DNA of 28,071 nt, taken from positions 467,832 to 495,902 of the forward strand of contig NZ_KV795257.1 in NCBI RefSeq assembly GCF_001808955.1. The letters are read 5' to 3'. Under the pieces are notes generated by a model, which ran no database searches, was not told the origin of the DNA, and saw only the letters and a list, made by a program, of their open reading frames with translations. Of this stretch, positions 24,326 through 28,071 are shown in pieces (within the stretch, counting starts at the first letter, position 1; each line of letters opens with the position of its first letter). The position numbers and the translations under genes are program-made. The DNA comes from Rothia sp. HMSC078H08. Lineage in GTDB: Bacteria > Actinomycetota > Actinomycetes > Actinomycetales > Micrococcaceae.

Positions 24326-25837
24326 ATGAGCGACGCAGCAGTGCAGCTTTCCCCCGGTGATTGGCCCGCTCCCCTGGCACCCGCCTCCAGCGAAGCCGCT
24401 GGCAAGAACGCGCTGGTGCATATTCCGGGTTCTAAGTCGCTCACGAACCGTTATCTGCTGCTTGCTGCTCTGGCTGATTCCCCCTCGTATTTGCGTGCGC
24501 CGCTGCATTCGCGCGATTCGGCGCTGATGATTGAGGCGTTGCGCCAGCTGGGTGCGGGTATTGAGCTGGTTCCGACCGATTCGCCGTTCGGTCCGGATGT
24601 TAAGGTTACTCCCCTAAGCTTTGTGGAAGCGCATTCCGCACAGGCTCAGTCCGATTCCGCTCAGTCGCGCACCGTGTCGATTGAGTGCGGTCTTGCCGGT
24701 ACCGTGATGCGTTTTGTGCCCGCCCTGGCGGCGCTGCTGCCGGGTGAGTTCGCTTTTGACGGTGACCCGCACGCCCGTCAACGTCCGATGGGTCCGGTTC
24801 TGGAGGGTCTGCGTCAGCTGGGTGTGCAGGTGGATTGTGAGCAGGGCGAGAACGCTCTGCCCTTCGTGCTGCGCTCCCCCGGCCTGGCGAGCGCAGAGGG
24901 TGTTTCTGAGGCGCCCGTGGTTCGTATTGATGCTTCGACGTCGTCCCAGTTCGTTTCGGCGCTGTTGCTGATGGCGCCTCGCCTGCCGCAGGGCATGGTG
25001 CTGGTGCACGAGGGCTCTTCGGTGCCGTCCATCCCGCACATTCAGATGACCGTGGAGGCGCTACGCCAGATGGGTATTCGGGTGCAGGAGCACTACCCGA
25101 ACCAAGGCAACGAAGCAGAGGGCGGCGAGTACCGTTGGACGGTTCACCCCGGTTCTTTCCCCGGCTTTGAGATGACCATTGAGCCGGACCTTTCGAATGC
25201 CGGTCCGTTCCTTGCCGCCGCCGTGGTTACCGGCGAGTCGGTGACTATTCCTCACTGGCCGGCACCCGCGGCTGATTCTTCGGCGGGTACGACCCAGGTG
25301 GGCGATATGTGGCGTGAGCTTCTGCCCGCGCTGGGTGCGCAGGTTCGCTACGCTGAGGGCCGTCTGACTGTGACCGGTCCGGCGCAGCTTCCCGAGGGTG
25401 ACTTCTCCTTTGACCTTTCTGCCGGTGGCGAGCTGGCGCCGACCATGGCGGCTGCCTGCGCCTTCGTGAAGGGCCGCGTTGAGCTGACCGGCATTGCGCA
25501 TCTGCGCGGTCATGAGACGGACCGCCTCGCAGCGCTCGCCGCTGAGATTAACCGTCTGGGCGGCACCGCCCACGACACCGCCGATTCGCTGGTGATTGAG
25601 GCGCCCATCCCCGCTGCCGCTGAGGCTGCGCCGGTTCTGGCGCGCACCTACGACGATCACCGCATGGCAACCTTCGCGGCGATTATTGGTTTGCGCCGCC
25701 CCAATGTGGTGGTGCAGAACGTAGCCACCGTGGCTAAGACCCTGCCCGAATTTACCGCAATGTGGGAGGACATGCTGGCGCAATGGCAGGTCGGCGCTTC
25801 CACCTCTGACGTTACCGCCGACCAGGAGGTCTTCTAA
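24326..25837 (+). CDS. aroA: 3-phosphoshikimate 1-carboxyvinyltransferase (EPSP synthase)
   Basis: Sixth step of the shikimate pathway: transfers enolpyruvyl from PEP to shikimate 3-phosphate. Motifs: PGSKSLTNR (34-42) phosphate-binding loop, CGLAGTVMRF (121-130) PEP-binding loop, STSSQFVSALLL (204-215), and DDHRMATFAA (around His445). At 503 residues it is longer than the usual ~430-450; the excess includes an N-terminal extension and a Gln/Ser/Ala-rich insertion at ~102-116 (AHSAQAQSDSAQSRT) before the PEP loop, and spacer segments around 186-197. ATG with GAAGAGG upstream. The stop codon TAA is immediately followed by the rsgA ATG, so the two are co-transcribed. Confidence 0.95.
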   Translation: MSDAAVQLSPGDWPAPLAPASSEAAGKNALVHIPGSKSLTNRYLLLAALADSPSYLRAPLHSRDSALMIEALRQLGAGIELVPTDSPFGPDVKVTPLSFVEAHSAQAQSDSAQSRTVSIECGLAGTVMRFVPALAALLPGEFAFDGDPHARQRPMGPVLEGLRQLGVQVDCEQGENALPFVLRSPGLASAEGVSEAPVVRIDASTSSQFVSALLLMAPRLPQGMVLVHEGSSVPSIPHIQMTVEALRQMGIRVQEHYPNQGNEAEGGEYRWTVHPGSFPGFEMTIEPDLSNAGPFLAAAVVTGESVTIPHWPAPAADSSAGTTQVGDMWRELLPALGAQVRYAEGRLTVTGPAQLPEGDFSFDLSAGGELAPTMAAACAFVKGRVELTGIAHLRGHETDRLAALAAEINRLGGTAHDTADSLVIEAPIPAAAEAAPVLARTYDDHRMATFAAIIGLRRPNVVVQNVATVAKTLPEFTAMWEDMLAQWQVGASTSDVTADQEVF

Positions 25838-26965
25838 ATGGGTTCTTCCCGCATGAACGTGCGCGATTTCTCCGAATGGGATGAGTCGGATGTGCGCGTG
25901 CGCCCAAACAAGAAGGGCTCCCGCCCCCGCACGAAGGACCGCCCGACCTTCAAAGAAGCGATTCGTGGCAGGGTCATTACGGTGGACCGCGGCCGCTGGT
26001 CGGTCGTCGTTGATGAGGGTACCGAGAAGGAGCGTACCCTCATTGCGGCGCGCGCTAAGGAACTGCGCCGCACCGCGATTGTGACCGGCGACTTTGTGGA
26101 CCTGGTGGGTGATACCTCCGGTGCGAAGGATACCCTGGCGCGCATTGTGCGGCTGGGCGAGCGCACCTCGATTCTGCGCCGTAGCGCCGATGACACCGAC
26201 CCGTCGGAGCGCGTGGTCGTGGCGAATGCTCAGCAGCTGGTGATTGTGGTTGCTGCGGCGAACCCGGAGCCGCGCACCGGCTTCATTGACCGTGCCGTGG
26301 TGGCGGCGTTTGACGCCGGGATTGAGCCGATCCTGTGCATTACGAAGACCGATGTGCGGTACCCGCAGAACCTGCTGGATTACTATGCGGCGAGCGGTTT
26401 GAAGATTGTGCTGTCTTCGTCTTCGGATGGTTTGGCGCCGAGCCAGGAGGGCGCTGCCGGTTTGGAGTCGGCACCGGTTCAGGAGCTTCTGCAGGAGCTG
26501 CTGGGTCAGGTGTCGGTGCTTCTGGGCCATTCGGGTGTGGGTAAGTCGACCCTGGTGAATGCGCTGACCGGCTCTGAGCGTGCGACCGGTCATGTGAACG
26601 CGGTGACGGGTCGTGGCCGCCATACTTCCTCGTCGGCGTTGGCGTTGCGTCCGGTGAATGCGAATGGCGATCCGATGGAGCCGGGCACCTGGATTATTGA
26701 CACTCCGGGTATTCGTTCTTTCGGTCTGGCACATGTGCCGCCGGAGACCGTGGTGGAGGCGTTCGTGGACTTGGCACCCGGTGCGGCGGATTGCCCGAAG
26801 GCGTGTACTCACGCGGCACAGGCTCCCGAGTGCGGTCTGGAGGCGTACGTTGCTGCCGGTCACGCCGGTGAGAGCGGCCCGGCCCGCCTGGAGTCCTTGC
26901 GTAAGCTGCTGCTGTTGACTCCTGAAGAGGGCGATTCGGAGAAGGAACTGGGCGCTCTCGTCTAG
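25838..26965 (+). CDS. rsgA: Ribosome small subunit-dependent GTPase A
   Basis: 375-residue circularly permuted GTPase that matures the 30S subunit. Order is N-terminal OB-fold (about 43-115), G4 TKTD (169-172), G1 GHSGVGKST (230-238), G2 around GRGRHTSS (258-265) and G3 DTPG (288-291), followed by the zinc knuckle DCPKACTHAAQAPEC (Cys319, Cys323, His325, Cys332). The basic N-terminus (VRPNKKGSRPRTKDRP) likely contacts rRNA. Starts directly after the aroA stop (TAAATG), probably translated by re-initiation. aroA-rsgA-hisN order is common in actinobacteria. Confidence 0.95.
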   Translation: MGSSRMNVRDFSEWDESDVRVRPNKKGSRPRTKDRPTFKEAIRGRVITVDRGRWSVVVDEGTEKERTLIAARAKELRRTAIVTGDFVDLVGDTSGAKDTLARIVRLGERTSILRRSADDTDPSERVVVANAQQLVIVVAAANPEPRTGFIDRAVVAAFDAGIEPILCITKTDVRYPQNLLDYYAASGLKIVLSSSSDGLAPSQEGAAGLESAPVQELLQELLGQVSVLLGHSGVGKSTLVNALTGSERATGHVNAVTGRGRHTSSSALALRPVNANGDPMEPGTWIIDTPGIRSFGLAHVPPETVVEAFVDLAPGAADCPKACTHAAQAPECGLEAYVAAGHAGESGPARLESLRKLLLLTPEEGDSEKELGALV

Positions 26966-27046
26966 GTTCTCTCCACTGCATTACACACAGCACTACACGC
27001 ACATTTTTGCTGACTACATCACCGAATACTGAAGAAGAGCATTACT

Positions 27047-27988
27047 ATGAGCCGTCCCCAGCAGTACACCGACGATTTGCGTCTTGCGCATATTCTTGCC
27101 GATAGCGTCGATCGTGTGAGCGCCATGCGTTTTCGTGACCGCCCGGTCTTCTCCCCCGCTTCCGAGGTGGTAGAGCCCGCCGAGGCGGCACCCGCCGCGG
27201 CACCGTTGGCGCCGTGGCAGCAGGCTACTCAGCAGCCCGTAGAACCGCAGGCGCAGGTGCAGGAGCCTGCCGATTACGCCTCGAGTGTGGCTCAGGAAGT
27301 TGAAGAGCTTCTGCGCGCGCAGCTGTCGCGTGTGCGTACTCGTGACGGTATTGCCGGTGCCCATGCCGGCTATAACGGTCAGGCGGCGCGCCAGTGGGTG
27401 ATTGCACCGATTGCTGAGCAGGATAATTTTCGCCGCGGCGTGCCGGTGTGGGCGACTCTGATTGCTTTGCTGGATCAGGGTGAGCCGGTGGTGGGTGTGG
27501 TGTCTGCACCCGCGCTGGGTCGCCGCTGGTGGGCTGCTCGCGGCTCGGGCGCGTACACGGGTAAGTCTTTGGCGCAGGCGACTCGTCTTGAGGTGTCTTC
27601 GCTGACTCAGCTGGATCAGCTGTCTGCCGCGTACACCGATCTCTCCTCCTGGAAGGCGGCCTCTGAAGGCGCTGTGGACCGCTCTGGCGAGCTTGTACAG
27701 CTTCTGTGCTCAGTGGGTCGTTCCCGTGCGTACGGTTCGTTCTGGGCGGCGTGTATGCTCGCTGAGGGTGCTGTGGACACCGTCGTGGACGCATCCCTGT
27801 CGTTCTACGAGGTGGCGGCGCTACTGCCGCTGATTCGCGAGGCTGGCGGCGTCGCCTCCACCCTGGAGGGCGATTTGCCCGAGCACGCGGGCATTTCAGT
27901 CGCCGGTGTGCACCCGGTGTCCCTGGTGGCAAGTAATACGGCGGCGGTCCAGCAGCAGGTGCTGGAGGCGCTCGCACCCCGTTCCTAG
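27047..27988 (+). CDS. HisN-like inositol monophosphatase-fold protein lacking the metal site
   Basis: 313 residues in the genomic place of actinobacterial histidinol-phosphatase HisN, and clearly related: DDLRLAHILADSVDRVSAMRFR (9-30), RRGVPVWATLIALLDQGEPVVGVVSAPALGRRWWAARGSGAYTG (129-172) and SRAYGSFWAACMLAEGAVDTVVD (226-248). The catalytic signature is gone. WVIDPIDGTKNF of active enzymes reads WVIAPIAEQDNF (117-128), replacing both metal-binding Asp by Ala; the GEE motif reads GAHAG (104-108); the C-terminal metal Asp (VYDMAAL) is Glu255 (FYEVAAL); and the DLTPVTDAD segment is replaced by a ~45-residue Pro/Ala/Gln-rich stretch (~36-80). Phosphatase activity is unlikely. The frame is intact and the composition is normal, so it looks like a retained pseudoenzyme. 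ATG with AAGAAGAG upstream. Confidence 0.85.
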   Translation: MSRPQQYTDDLRLAHILADSVDRVSAMRFRDRPVFSPASEVVEPAEAAPAAAPLAPWQQATQQPVEPQAQVQEPADYASSVAQEVEELLRAQLSRVRTRDGIAGAHAGYNGQAARQWVIAPIAEQDNFRRGVPVWATLIALLDQGEPVVGVVSAPALGRRWWAARGSGAYTGKSLAQATRLEVSSLTQLDQLSAAYTDLSSWKAASEGAVDRSGELVQLLCSVGRSRAYGSFWAACMLAEGAVDTVVDASLSFYEVAALLPLIREAGGVASTLEGDLPEHAGISVAGVHPVSLVASNTAAVQQQVLEALAPRS

Positions 27989-28038
27989 ATTCTCTCCGCC
28001 CCTAGCCCCTCCCCCGGTGACGGTGACAATATAGCGAG

Positions 28039-28071
28039 GCGGCGGCTTTCCGGTAAGTGGAAAGCCGCCGC
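28039..28071 (+). terminator. Terminator hairpin at the window edge
   Basis: GCGGCGGCTTTCC (28039-28051) pairs with GGAAAGCCGCCGC (28059-28071). The T-run would lie beyond the window. It closes the aroA-rsgA-hisN-like operon. Confidence 0.7.

Noticed and set aside
25061..26863. 600-residue minus-strand open frame opposite aroA and rsgA
   Set aside because: Spans two well-supported genes in opposite orientation; Arg/His-rich low-information sequence typical of shadows.
1..28071. Mobile elements, CRISPR arrays, tRNA or rRNA genes
   Set aside because: Scanned by eye; no transposase, integrase, phage gene, regularly spaced repeat array or tRNA-like cloverleaf was found.

Overview
The window is high-GC DNA with Gly/Ala-rich proteins, GTG and TTG starts, and an actinobacterial gene set: a Kgd-type 2-oxoglutarate decarboxylase with a fused E2-like domain, a SigH/RsrA pair, a DUF4191 protein, the 24-residue ribosomal protein bL37 and an adenylylatable type I glutamine synthetase. 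Gene order and protein flavour point to Micrococcaceae, most likely Rothia (inference from memory of the group, not a database match).

Layout. 1-6.5 kb: the 3' part of sucB (two lipoyl domains), a convergent membrane pseudokinase-like gene, then lipB, lipA and a DUF4191 membrane protein. This is a lipoate block: LipB and LipA make the cofactor carried by SucB. 6.5-8.4 kb: glnA behind a four-half-site GlnR-type box. 8.4-8.9 kb: a gene-free stretch with two strong hairpins that may hold a small RNA or attenuator. 8.9-9.6 kb: acetolactate decarboxylase (acetoin branch). 9.75-10.9 kb (minus): HIT hydrolase and an MBL-fold hydrolase. 11.0-14.6 kb: a Fur-family regulator (probably Zur) convergent with a znuACB zinc uptake operon. 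15.0-17.6 kb (minus): two translationally coupled CNNM/CBS transporters preceded by a possible 70-residue ORF. 18.0-21.7 kb: kgd, the E1 partner of SucB. 21.9-22.5 kb: an SGNH-fold protein lacking catalytic residues. 22.7 kb: bL37 behind a structured leader. 22.9-24.1 kb: sigH and rsrA. 24.3-28.0 kb: aroA, rsgA and a HisN-like protein in one apparent operon, closed by a hairpin at the window edge.

How the genes connect. SucB, Kgd, LipB, LipA and GlnA all sit around 2-oxoglutarate flux between the TCA cycle and nitrogen assimilation. SigH/RsrA is a thiol-redox stress switch with a visible autoregulatory promoter.

The most unusual aspect is three proteins that keep a recognisable enzyme fold but have lost catalytic residues: the membrane pseudokinase (1741-3459), the SGNH protein (21883-22482) and the HisN-like protein (27047-27988). 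No phage, IS element, CRISPR array, tRNA or rRNA was seen. The window reads as ordinary chromosomal backbone with several unexplained regulatory structures and degenerate enzymes.
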